DNA of 64,000 nucleotides from Deinandra increscens subsp. villosa. Its lineage: Eukaryota; Streptophyta; Magnoliopsida; Asterales; Asteraceae. Every line of letters begins with the position of its first letter. Positions within the stretch are counted from its first letter, which is position 1. The notes under the pieces are model-generated. The model did not search any database, was not told the DNA's origin, and saw nothing but the letters and a program-made list of their open reading frames with translations. A program made the translations under genes and the position numbers. Below, one piece after another: positions 9,833 to 21,276 of this stretch. The stretch lies in NCBI GenBank assembly GCA_039602395.1, contig JBCNJP010000025.1, positions 51,231,980 through 51,295,979 of the forward strand, given 5' to 3'.

Positions 9833-11887
9833 ATGGAAGTGCGACAATTTTTGGGTTTAGCAGGATACTACAGAAGGTTCAGTGAGAATTCCTCTCGGAT
9901 TGCTCACCCGTTGACCTTGCTAACCCAAAAGGAAAAGAAGTTTGACTGGACCCAGAAACAGGAAGACGTTTTCCAAATGCTGAAACAAAAGTTGTGTGGT
10001 GCACCCATCTTATCCTTACCCGAAGGAATGGATGGATTTGTAGTATATTGTGACGCTTTAAGATTAGGTCTTGGATGCGTGCTTATGCAGAAAGATAAGG
10101 TCAAAGCTTATGCGTCACGACAACTTAAGGTGCATAAGAAGAATTACACAACTCATGATCTTGAACTTGGAGCCGTAGTGTTCGCTCTAAAAATTTGGAG
10201 ACACTATTTATACGGAACCAGGTGTATAATCTTCACTGATCACAAAAGCCTTCAACATCTCTTTAATAAAAAAGATCTTAACATGAGGCAGCGACGTTGG
10301 ATGGAATTACTCAATGATTACGATTGCGAAATTAGATATCATCCGGGTAAAGCCAACGTAGTTGCTGACGCTTTAAGCAGGAAGGAAAGAGTTAAACCAT
10401 CGCGTGTATATGCTTTAGGATTAACAATACAAACGAATCTATCAGAGAAGATTCGGATTGCTCAACAAGATTCCTTAAAGGAGCATCACTTGAGGAATGA
10501 AGGACTTCGAGGCTTAGAGTGTGAGCTGGAAACTAAAGCAGACGGCATTAGCTATTTCATGAATAGAATATGGGTCCCGAAGTACAAAAATCTTCGTAGC
10601 TTAATCCTTGATGAAGCGCATAAGTCGAGATATTCGATTCATCCTGGTGCTACAAAGATGTACAAGGATATCCAGGAATACTATTGGTGGCCTAATATGA
10701 AAGGAGACATCGCATTGTATGTCAGTAAATGCTTAACTTGTGCGAAAGTGAAAGCAGAACATAAAAAGCCACCTGGATTGCTACAACAACCTGAAACTCC
10801 TGAATGGAAATGGGAGCATATTGCTATGGACTTTATAACAAAATTACCCCGTACGAACGGTGGTAATGATACCATTTGGGTAGTTGTTGATCGTTTGACA
10901 AAGTCTGCTCATTTCATACCTATGAAAGAGAAGACTGATGTTGAAACATTAGCCAAAATGTACCTAAAGGAGATAGTGGCACGACACGGTGTGCCCGTAT
11001 CTATTATATCCGATAGGGATGGCAGATTCACCGCCCGATTCTGGCAATCATTACAAGAAAGGATGGGTAGTCGATTGGACATGAGTACAGCGTATCACCC
11101 CCAGACAGATGGTCAAAGCGAAAGGACCATACAAACTCTAGAAGATATGCTAAGAGCTTGTGCAATAGACTTTGGAGGTAGCTGGGATACTCATCTACCG
11201 TTAGCTGAGTTTTCCTATAATAATAGTTACCACTCGAGTATTAAGGCTGCACCATTTGAAGCTCTGTATGAAAGGAAATGTCGGTCGCCGCTGTGTTGGG
11301 CCGAAGTTGGTGTAAAGCAACTAACTGGACCTGAAGTTGTTCAAGAAACAACTGATAGGATCACGATTATTAAAGAAAGGCTTAAGGCAACGGCCGATAG
11401 ATAGAAGAGTTATGCTGACAATCGAAGGAGACCTTTAGAATTTAGTAAAGGAGACCATGTTATGTTAAAGGTTTCTTCCTGGAAAGGCATGATTAGCTTC
11501 GGAAAGAGAGGCAAACTAAGTCCTCGATATATTGGACCATTCGAGATAATAGGTCGAATAGGCAAAGTAGCCTATAAATTACGACTTCCACCCGAAATGG
11601 ATGGAGTACACGATGTATTCCATATGTAAAATCTAAAGAAATGTTTGTCGGATGAATCACTGATCTTACCCCTATGTGAGGTCCAGATAGATGACAAACT
11701 TAGATTTAGTGAGGAACCTGTAGAAGTCTTAGATTGGAAGACTCAAAAGCTAAGACGAAGTCGTATCAAGTTAGTAAAAGTACGATGGAATTCAAAGTAT
11801 GGTCCCGAATTCACTTGGGAACGACTCGATCAGATGGAAAAGAAATATCCCCAACTGTTCCGTCAGAAGCGAAAAGGTACGCTTCTA
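9833..11887 (+). pseudogene. element B RNase H, integrase and chromodomain-like tail
   Basis: A long open frame (9833-11404) carries the end of reverse transcriptase ([13 protein letters not shown]), RNase H ([25 protein letters not shown]), and integrase with its HHCC zinc region (10640-10745) and catalytic Asp, Asp, Glu in MDFITKLP, SDRDGRF and DGQSERT. A TAG at 11402-11404 and a TAA near 11627 interrupt the same frame, which then continues to a chromodomain-like end ([12 protein letters not shown]) near 11800-11830. This places element B in the Tekay/Del-type chromoviruses. Only two stops break this half, in contrast with the heavily decayed 5' half. Confidence 0.85.
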
Positions 11888-11890
11888 AAC

Positions 11891-11900
11891 CGGGGGAGAC
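11891..11900 (+). promoter_or_regulatory. polypurine tract of element B
   Basis: CGGGGGAGAC lies immediately before the LTR start TGTGACATTC and would prime plus-strand synthesis. Confidence 0.7.
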
Positions 11901-12518
11901 TGTGACATTCGTCACTTTAATTTTCGAATTAAGAATAATAAATTAGGATTAATTGTGACTTTGTGAATTACTTGAATATTATATATAAAGACTCGTCACT
12001 ATGAACCAACCAACGAAATGGATAAAATATTTTGTTTTGTTTAAATATTGAGTTTGATATAAGTTAGAACCCTTAAAGAAGGTTTTACGTTCGGTTAGTG
12101 ACGAAATAAAGAAAATTACGTAATTATGAAGACGAACCGAGTAAACAAAAACGTCACTACATTTGGTCACGGACCAAGTGTGACGAAACTGAAAAATAAT
12201 TGTACGGTTCCGAGCGTAATTAAATTCCATGAATTTTTATATAAAATTTGTAGCAAAATAAGTCTGAAAAATATACCGCAAATCGCGTAATAACCAGACT
12301 TTTACCTGCAAGTGACCTACACTAGTAAAATTTTAGAAATGGTGTGTATGTATGTATGTGTCGTGTATATATATATGTATGAGTATGTGTGAAGTGTAAT
12401 CATGAGATTTCATGGGAAAATGACACCTAGCCTTACCTAGGTCATCATTGCATCTTTAAAAACCCAACACACACACATACACCACCACACTCCACCTCTC
12501 TCTCTCTCTCTCCCTCTC

Positions 12519-12525
12519 TATAAAT
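12519..12525 (+). promoter_or_regulatory. TATA box of the element B LTR
   Basis: TATAAAT follows a CT dinucleotide run and is followed by a CT/CA-rich leader with a triplicated CAAGAACACT near 12632-12661. This is the expected layout of a plant LTR promoter. Confidence 0.5.
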
Positions 12526-13215
12526 TACGGCCCAAACCCCCACCCCCCTCTCTCATTTTTCTCATCCTCCTCTATCTCTAAAAACACACACACACCTAGT
12601 TTCTTCTATTTTCTTTCAAGATTCAAGAGTTCAAGAACACTCAAGAACACTCAAGAACACTTACTTTCTAGCATCAAGTAAGAAAACTCATCTAGATCTT
12701 CTAAAATTTTCGAAACCCACTTCATCTTCATCTTAAATTTCGAAAAACCCACTTCCAAATCTAAGATCCAACATCAAATTCTTGATTAATTATGGTGGAT
12801 TTGGAAGGATTAAGCTTCAACACACAAAGATTTGTGTGAAAAACCTCACTTACACACACTAAAATCGTGAACTGTGTGTTAGTGTGTGAAAGTGTTTGTT
12901 GAACTTTGAGTTAGGGTTTGATCATCTAAAAACCCACATGCATGTAAGATCTAACTTCAAATGATGACTTTCAAAGAAAGATCTATGAGAAATCTCTAGT
13001 TAAAACTCAAGTTTCATGGATGAAAATAAAAATTAGTGAGTTAGATGATGCATGCATGAGCTAAAATCTATGATTTTATGTGATTTATGTGATTTTATGT
13101 GTATATGATGATGATTTACTCTAGAAACTTGGTAATCCTTGATTTTTGTCATATGAAATGATATGTATAAAAGATATTAGGGTCTGAAACCCTTGGATTT
13201 TAATAAAAATCCAAA

Positions 13216-13219
<4 letters not shown>

Positions 13220-13266
<47 letters not shown>
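13220..13266. repeat. TA microsatellite, left of MITE
   Basis: A pure TA run of about 23 units borders the foldback element on its left. Confidence 0.95.
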
Positions 13267-13269
<3 letters not shown>

Positions 13270-13920
13270 GAAGGATCCTGTGAGAACACCTTTTTTTTGT
13301 GAGAACTGCGTAAACAAATCTTAAAACCTACATAACTTTTTCATACGTTATATTTTTTTTTAAATTTGCACCAAAAGTCTTAAAATTATATTATCTTTAA
13401 TCCTATAAAAGTTTTAAAAAACTTAACGCTTTTTTTATTTTTTTAAATATTTTTTTGTGTGGTGCACATGTGCATCACAAAAAAAACTCATACTTTTAGT
13501 ATGAGTTAATATTTTTTTTTCTTAGTCGCACCATATGTCATATATTTTTATCATTTTTTTGCATTTTTATTGAATGATGCACATGTGCATCATACCAAAA
13601 AAAACGCTCATACATGTGATATACATTAATAGTTTAAAAAGAAATTGCACCCTAAATCTTATAGTTGTGTTATCTTTAGATCTAAAGAAAAAAATAGCAT
13701 TTTATAACTTTTTTTAATTATATGATGCACATGTGCATCACACGGGAAAAAAAACGTTCAGTTTTTTTTTTAATATTTTGCTCCAGATTTAAAGTTTACG
13801 TAATTCTAAGGCTTTTAGCGCAAATTTTATGAAAAATCGTTAACGTATGAAAAAGTTACTTGAGTTTTAATATGTGTTTTCGCAGTTTTCACAAAAAGAT
13901 GTGTTTTCGCAAGATCCTAC

Positions 13921-13923
<3 letters not shown>
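13267..13923. mobile_element. foldback MITE inserted in a TA microsatellite
   Basis: The ends are inverted repeats: GGGGAAGGATCCTGTGAGAA on the left and, on the opposite strand, GGGGTAGGATCTTGCGAAAA on the right. The similarity continues inward for roughly 200 bases on each side, including CTTTTTCATACGTTA. TA tracts lie on both sides, so the target was TA repeats, as known for Micron-type MITEs. It holds no ORF. It contains three copies of the palindrome TGCACATGTGCA. Confidence 0.8.

Positions 13924-13982
<59 letters not shown>
13924..13982. repeat. TA microsatellite, right of MITE
   Basis: A pure TA run of about 29 units borders the foldback element on its right. Confidence 0.95.
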
Positions 13983-13986
<4 letters not shown>

Positions 13987-15608
13987 CTTGAAGTTGGAAC
14001 AAAAGTGTTAAATAAAACTAAGATTTAGTGTCACAATTGTAGTAAACCCGCCTCATGGTCGTCAATGACGCCTACATGGTCGGTAACGATTGTCACTAAT
14101 ATAAACCCCGTGACTATTTCTCATGGTAATTCCGCCTATAATGGTCGGTTATGAGGAAACACGAGTGGTATATATTAAATATAGAATACTTGAAAATTTT
14201 AAGAATAAATATGTGAGTATTATATAAAATGGATAAAAATTTTAAAAATTTTAAAAAGAAGACAGAATATTTATGGTGAAAAGTCACCAAATCTTGTAAT
14301 AAAAACTTGGAGTAAATAAGTGGAGATAAAGTAATGATTAGATAAGACTTTTTAAGGCTTTAAATGCATTAAATGGATTGAAAATGTAAAAATATGGTAA
14401 AAATCCGAAAAATTCAGTTTGGACAGTAGTAAAAGATTTATGATCAGTAGATATGAGTTGTAAAAATTTTCTATAATTTTTGGAATTTATTTAATAATTA
14501 AAATGGAATTTATATGCCTAAAATGACTAAAAATGCTTAAAAATAGAATAAATTAGAGAAATAATATGGAAAAATTTGAGAACTTATTTTGAGCAAATAT
14601 AAGTGAAAATAATTGAAATCTTAGGTGAAAATGGCACCCGAACCCTTAAAACGATGAAAATAATGTATTAAAACGTGTAAAATTAGCAAAAATTAGTTAT
14701 AAAACAAAGAAAATAAATAAGGTCAGTAGCTAAATGACTTGTAACTAATTAGTAATGTCAAGGAAATATATGAAAATGATATAAAACTGAAACCTAAAGT
14801 ATTGGAAGAAATTTGGGTAAAAACTATTACCGAAAAGACGTAATAATAAGGAATTTAGCATAAATAGAGAAAAATTAGAAAATAAGTGCTAAAACATTTG
14901 GAATAATATTAATTAAGTTTAACAACTTATATTAAGCCTTGGCATAAAGTTTCATGTGTAAAGATTAGTTCTTTTTGCTTTATATGTTAGAATTAGTCGA
15001 ATAAGGGCAAAATCATCATTTTGCTCGAATAGTTTAAAAATTCAGAATTTATCACATGAGTTAAGAAGAATGGCCTAACTAATCTGATATAATGGGAAAT
15101 AGGACCAAGACATTTGAAATTGCACAATTAGAGGCACAAATTGCACGAGAAAGCAAAGGTGAGTTCATTATTTCCCCTTTTTCTACATGATTTATAAATG
15201 TTTTGGGGCTGAAAATGCATATAATTAAAAAGTATGGATTTTATAAGTTGACAACCAATATGTGGGTATGATTAGACATAAGTAAGGGTGCGAACGCTCA
15301 TAAAAAGATGAGCCTGGCCATAAATAGAAAGAAAAGTGAATGAAATAGAATTCGGCCGTCTAAATCGTTAACTATGGAATAGACGAGAGGAGTATTGATA
15401 GATCTATCGGGAATGACCAACCCTAGCCCACTGATCGTTCGCTCCGGTCGTGAAACATGGTGGGAAATACTTCCAAATAGTGGTTTACATATCGATTTAG
15501 AGCTTATGTTGCTAATTATACATCATGTCCCTAGCTAGTTCATGAACCATACGTTGTCTGGAAAACTTATGTATATCCCTGCTTTGAATGAAAAATGAGA
15601 AGTAAATT

Positions 15609-15840
15609 GGTGGTTTCAAAATAAACCACATATATTGGAAATGAGATGATTGGTGGTTTCAAAATAAACCACATATATTGAAAAATGAAATGAGATGATT
15701 GGTGGTTTCAAAATAAACCACATATATTGAAAAATGAAATGAGATGATTGGTGGTTTCAAAATAAACCACATATATTGAAAAATGAAATGAGATGATTCG
15801 GTGGTTTCAAAATAAACCACACATGATGAAAAGTGGAAAT
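15609..15840. repeat. five tandem repeats of about 49 bp inside the element B LTR
   Basis: Units start at 15609, 15652, 15701, 15750 and 15800. Each holds a small hairpin, GTGGTTT and AAACCAC around a six-base loop. The last unit is diverged. Confidence 0.9.
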
Positions 15841-16186
15841 GTGAAAAATGAGAATATGGTTTTGATATGAAAATCGGTGAACTCACCAACCGTTTGGTTG
15901 AAAAAAATCCTTTTAATGTATTTTCATGTATTTAATGGCTTGGATTCGGCTCGGGAGAAATAAAGAAGATGTTTTCGTGGTTTCTTTTAAAACAAATTTT
16001 GTTTTCGTAAACTTGAACTTATGTTTCGAAGGGACCTACTATATGGGTGATTTATCATCCATCAATAAATAAATAATATGTTCAATGTTTTGAACTATCG
16101 TTACTAAAACACCATGGGTTACCAACTTTTGATCACCACCATGTAAGACTTCCGCTGAATTAAATTTTTTTTTTTGGGGTGTGACA

Positions 16187-17860
16187 TCATATAGCGGTTA
16201 AAATATCGGTTCCGCTTTTATCAGTCTTAGCGGCCGATATAGCACTGATATCGGTCTCATATAGCAGCGTTATAGCGATGCTATAGCGGTTATGAAGGTT
16301 TAGAGTTGCCCTAATTTCTTCTAACTTCCGACCAATGTCATCTGAAGCCATCTTCACATGCATATGTAAACCCTACAAGCACTTTTGAGTATTGATTCTA
16401 ATATTACTATTAATATTAATATATTGGTGTTTTAAGTTTCTTATATATAAATATATGTGTATATATATGTATATATATATATGTGTGTGTGTATATATAT
16501 ATATATTAAAATTACCGCTATCCCACCACTATATTGTTGCGATAACCTATATCTCAGATCCTTGGGCGCTATTTGATTTTGGACCGTATTAAGTGCATAG
16601 GTAATTGGTTATGTTTTGGAACATTATTCAGTCTTATGAAAGCACTGGTAACAAATAATGTTTGGTAAAATTCGCTCAGAATGGTCAAAATGACCAAATC
16701 AGTGTTCTGACCTGATTTGAATACGATCGTATGTGGGTTTAAGGAAATCCGGCCGTATCGGGGGACGACATATTTAAGAATCGGATCTCAAAGGTAATAC
16801 GGTTGTATCTGTGTTATGGCAATACGGCAGTATCGCAGGGTTGTCAGATTTGAGAATCTGATTTCGAGGGTAATACGACCGTATCGGGTGTAATGGCCAT
16901 ACGACCGTATCGTGGGAATTCGGAATAATAGTAAATTAATGAATACGGCGGTATCAGCATAAGGTGATATGCCCGTATTCATCCTGGAGCAGCTTGATAT
17001 ATTGATCTAATTGATATGGATTGGAAATCTGAAGATGTGATCTGGAACAGTACTGTTCTGAGATTATAATGGACTGTTTGGAACTAAGTTGAAGTGTTTG
17101 TATAACACTTAACTAATTAATTGGTTCAAAAGTCCCCGATGAATGATTCGGGGTGACCATACGGAGACCCGTTGTGAATTGATGTGAATCTATATTGACT
17201 GGTAATATAGATCAGTAGCGTAGGTATTGATTTCTAGTTACGATTATATATCGTAGGGTGACTTGCATCTAGACGCGGTGGAACGTGAGTTTAACTTCAT
17301 AAGTCCTGCATACATGTGAGTACCTTTAACTTCCCATCTTTTAAACTAGTTAAATGTTTTGGGGTGCACATGAACTGTTTAAACTGCTTATACTCTATTA
17401 CTATACTTTATATGTGTTTGATAGTTGGGTGGGCCGTATGTTGGGTAATATACTTTCAAGAGTAGGCTACTCTGATCATTAGGGATTGCGTATGCCACGG
17501 GTGTATAGTTTGAACCTAACAGCTGGGTAGGAAGGAATTGCGGCCTCACATCCATCTGTTGTCCTAGTATTAAGTTATTAGGGCAATGTGTGGTCCTATA
17601 TGTCTGAACATGAATTGGGCACAGGGGCACGCCAATAGACTCACATAGAGTAGTGGTAATGAGAATGAGAAACTATTATGATTGTATTGATTGTTGCGGA
17701 TTCACCAACAACATTATCGTTGTTGACTCGTTTTAGTTCATGGTGCAAGTAAGTAGCTTTAAAGCAGGTAATAAGTCGGGCAGCAGGGATATGGTTGGGG
17801 ACCGTTGTTGAAGGGCGTATTGCCTTCATTTTTGCATATTCACGTCTAGCCTGTGTCGCG
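16187..17860. other. unclassified LTR-like DNA without a gene
   Basis: No gene is supported here. A TA/GT-rich microsatellite lies at about 16440-16505. At 16725-16985 a short motif of type ATACGRCCGTATC recurs about seven times, listed separately. The style resembles U3/R regions of plant LTR retrotransposons but no element ends were found. Confidence 0.4.
16725..16985. repeat. dispersed ATACGRCCGTATC palindromic motifs
   Basis: Imperfect copies of a self-complementary motif appear near 16752, 16796, 16822, 16873, 16897, 16941 and 16970, spaced 25-50 bases. Confidence 0.6.
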
Positions 17861-17899
17861 CTCTTCCTTCATCTTTTCTTTCTAGATCTATAAAGTGCA

Positions 17900-19260
17900 A
17901 AGAATATTTTAAATGATCTCGGTAGGCCGCTGGTCCTCATCATCGGTGGAGGCTCATCTCCGCTAATTGTGCTCCCACTACCCCCACCATTGCCTTCAGC
18001 ATCACCATCACCGTTCGTACTCACAGGACCCTATTAAAAAAATGTTAGGTCAATGGCGGGAATATCAGAAACCTCCGCATAGCGGTTAGCAAACTCATCC
18101 CTCACACCAATAGCCTGGCGCAAAACATAGTAAGGATTGAGAACATGATTAAGAAATAAAGGAAAAAAAGGATATAAAAACAGTATACCTGAACTCGGGA
18201 GAAAAGGCTAGATTCGCTTCACAAGAATCGTCCAAACAGATGTATACAAAACAACATGCGGTGCGCGACAATATAGCTTCTTCATCGATAGTTAACTCTT
18301 CCTCACCAAACTGCACTAGCACCCTTTGCTCCTATATCAGCAAATTATAAAAACAAAATGGTCATGCGGCAGCCCTAAGAAAATGAGTGCACTTGTTAGA
18401 ACATGCAGAAACATAAAAGCAAAAGAGAGCAAAGGACAAAACACTTACATCATCTTTATGCTCAAAGCTAGGTTTAAATTAAGGAAGAGACCCGTTTTGG
18501 CACATTCCTGCTGCCACCAGAGCACTCTCAGAAATACAGCACATATCGGTGGGGGTGTTTTATCTGCCACTTATAAACACCAACTTCTAAAGTCTTCGTT
18601 GTGGGTGCCAAGTTCACCACTGCCTCATTACCAGAATGGAAAACCATTTCTCCAGGGATTACTCTAGCTTTTACATAATAATATCGTCCTTTCCAAACTT
18701 TATGTTTGCAACTATATAAAACCTTACTGATAAAATGTTTGGATATATGACATTTACTAAAGGTATAGCAAGAACCGCTCTTAGCGGGTTTAAAGAAAGC
18801 ATTAAAAAGGGCTATGGATGGGGAATGACGGATTCCTCGCACAACAAACTCAAAACTGTAAACCCAAGCCACACTTAGGGGATGGCATAGAGTAAGGTGA
18901 AATTGGTATGTCTCGAGAACCCTCATGACAAAAGCACTGAAAGGTAACCTCACATGGAGGGTTAAAAGCATGTCTCGTCCGAGACAGTAGTTCAACCCCT
19001 TATTCTGCCTCAAACTAATAATCCTTAGCCAGAGCATCAAAATCGTCTTGCTTTAAAGTACAAGGAATGTCGTTAACACTTGTCACTGTATAAAAAGATC
19101 GCTAGGGTTTCAAAGGATTCAGAGAGGAGATGAATGAGATGGTATTTCGGCCCCCTATTCTGCCTCAAACTGTTAATCCTTGGCCAGAGCAGCAAGATTG
19201 TCTCGCGTCAAAGTGCAAGGAATGTCACTAACACTTATTGGATCAGCTGCCATTGGAAGA
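17900..19260 (-). pseudogene. decayed Transposase_28 (putative gypsy-type) gene
   Basis: Minus-strand coding fragments make up a multi-exon relic. A start MAADPISVSDIPCTLTR is at 19253, in a frame that stops at 19173. The main block (18528-19040) contains LPFSAFVMRVLETYQFHL, SVAWVYSFEFVVRG and KVWKGRYYYVKA, the pattern of the plant Transposase_28 family (PF04195). Further exon-like pieces read FGEEELTIDEEAILSRTACC (about 18200-18320) and IGVRDEFANRYAEVSDIPAI (about 18060-18125); a Gly/Ser-rich tail lies near 17920-18030. The N-terminal part is tandemly duplicated. Stops and a frameshift make it non-functional. The function of this family is unclear; it travels with retroelements. Confidence 0.6.
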
Positions 19261-19310
19261 GACCGTATAAAAAGATCGCTAGGGTTTTAAAGGATTAAGA
19301 GAGAAGATGA
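19010..19310 (-). repeat. tandem duplication of the 5' end of the Transposase_28 relic
   Basis: The stretch holding the start of the coding region and its leader (AAACCCTAGCGATC on the minus strand) is present twice, at about 19010-19125 and 19155-19300. The copy at 19155-19300 keeps the ATG; the inner copy has lost it. Confidence 0.65.
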
Positions 19311-20037
19311 AGTGTTCTAGGGTTTCAGTAAGAAAAGGTAAAAGGGGGAAGGGGGTATCTATACCCTTCCTGCTTTAAATGATGAACCGTCATCATATTA
19401 AATTTTGAAACGACTCACCAGGTGTTCACCACATGTCACTGACACTCCTGAAAAAGTAAAACCATCATCTCAACCACAGTCAGCATGTTAGAAAGGGCAG
19501 AAAAAGCAAACATCGCCCATCTAAAGCATTAATACAAGATCATTGCAAATCTTATCTACAAAATTGACAGCTATATTTAAACAAAATATACATGTTATAT
19601 ATCAGTTCGCTTCATCAGCATAACAAATGGCCACACCAAAGAATATCTCCATTCAAACTCCGCTCGTCACCCAACTAATGAACCATCTCGTGTAATACCA
19701 TAATAGAAAGAACTCTCCCGCACATGAAAGATACCACCAATTTTAGTCTTAAGCCAAAGACTTAAAACTTAAACATTGGACTAAGAAGTACTTGAAGAGG
19801 ATAGATCTGAACTAAACCCATTCAGACCTCCACGGATCGAAGACCGACCCGAATACTGATGTGCCTAAAAATATACATTATAAACAAATATCCCTCGCGT
19901 ATTGGGTAAAATTTGACTAACTATCACAAAGAAACAGTGTTTTTGTCTTCTTTGTAGTTTTTCAGGTTTAACTAAGCCAAAATCACAAAAGGAACAAATA
20001 ATGCATGAAAAAACAGAAGATATTGTGAAGTTGAAGA
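19311..20037. other. no gene seen
   Basis: AT-rich non-coding DNA with no recognisable element ends. It probably belongs to the same retroelement as the neighbouring relic. Confidence 0.4.
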
Positions 20038-20370
20038 TTAGCACGCCCCATGCCTAACCCAGCACGCCCTGTGCCCAATCCAGCAAAGAATCATTCGTAC
20101 AAGAAGATTTAGAAATCGACCTTCTGACACAACATGGCCCGTGCCAAGCTTGGCACGACCCATGCCTCTGCACTCAAAGATATGAGAATCAAGCGTCTGA
20201 CATGGCATACCCCCGTGCCCAAAGAGCACGGCCTCGTGTTACCTGACACCAAAGATTAGAGATCAACTTTCTGACATAGCACGGCCCTTTCCCGAGAAGA
20301 CACGACCCATGCCGCCTAAACCAACACGGCCCATGTCATCGGAAGCACGCCCCGTGCCGTGTCAAAAGTT
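20038..20370. repeat. GCACGGCCCRTGCC-type repeats upstream of a TATA box
   Basis: About nine imperfect copies of a motif of type CACGRCCCRTGCC occur, embedded in three to four units of about 75 bp that share AACTTTCTGACA-like text. Such GC-rich inverted motifs occur in U3 regions of plant LTRs. The array stops just before the TATA box at 20373. Confidence 0.65.
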
Positions 20371-20372
20371 GG

Positions 20373-20381
20373 TCTATATAA
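20373..20381 (+). promoter_or_regulatory. probable LTR TATA box
   Basis: CTATATAAG follows the repeat array and precedes a CT-rich leader (20400-20440), which suggests an LTR promoter on the plus strand. The LTR ends were not found. Confidence 0.45.
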
Positions 20382-21276
20382 GGAGAGGCCGGACATTCTT
20401 CCAAACCGCTCAATTCTTCCCTCCCCCTGTCTCTAGTTTAGTTCATATTTTCGGTTCTGAGCCACTTGTTTTAGTGTTCTTGCATCTACTCGTCAAAGAT
20501 TGTAAGAACTATAACTTTTGGTGATAATAAATTGTTATTTGTCTATGAATCTTTCATTATCTCTTAAGCAAATCTTTAGACTAACATTTGTAAGCCTCAA
20601 TCTTATAAGTGTTAGTCAAATTCTTACACTCATTTGGGAATAAACAAGTCTTTGGTGGGTTGGCAAACTATTTTATAAACTTGTTTTAAGGTGTGTCTAA
20701 TGACTTTATGAAAACCCTTTTTATTGAAAGTTTATTATTGATTTTCTGAACCAAACGTGCTCTTCGTATCACAGACCATTTGGGGAGTCGAATCCCAAAG
20801 GCCGGACTTGTGACACCGTCGGCGGACGATGCATGATCTAAAAGGTGACTCGCGTCCCATGCTACATGATATGATCGAGGTCCTTATGTCTATGTAAGCA
20901 AACTCAGCTGACCACGTAGGTGCGGACTGGAAGTATTTGGTTGGAAATGAGGGTTGGTAATATTTTGTCACTTCACGGAAGCCGAGATGGTACGTGTTTG
21001 TGAACTTGGCTCTGGTTACATCGGGCGTACACATTCGGAAAACTAGGTGTGAATGAAACGGACCAGAGTCCCTTTGTAAGGTCATTTTTATAACAAAATA
21101 ATTTGGCACGCAGGGTTGTTCCTTTGCTAGTTCATGCGGCGTGTCAAGTACGGTAAGTTGCCGGTTTGAGGGACCCCGTAAGTAAGTGGCATTATACCAC
21201 TTTGTTTGTTTATCAGCGGCACCTTCCTATGGCATTCGTACTCCTTGTAGACGGTTGATCGAGGAGATGGTGAATC
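20382..21276. other. no gene seen; probable retroelement leader
   Basis: Only short open frames occur. No primer binding site or element boundary could be identified. The last five bases (GAATC, 21272-21276) adjoin a copia LTR and may be its target duplication. Confidence 0.35.

Larger units (their letters stand above)
11901..16186 (+). mobile_element. 3' LTR of element B (about 4.3 kb with insertions)
   Basis: The LTR begins TGTGACATTCGTCAC and ends GGGGTGTGACA at 16186. Removing the MITE and its TA tracts leaves roughly 3.5 kb, long but usual for Tekay-type elements. It has a promoter-like region (TATA at 12519), a CT-rich leader and AT-rich filler without genes. The next five bases are TCATA; the matching duplication cannot be seen because the 5' LTR is absent. 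Confidence 0.75.

Noticed and set aside
15659..15889. A 76-codon frame with a repeated peptide
   Set aside because: It is translation of the 49-bp tandem repeat.
16392..16592. A 66-codon frame rich in Ile/Tyr
   Set aside because: It is read from a TA/GT microsatellite.
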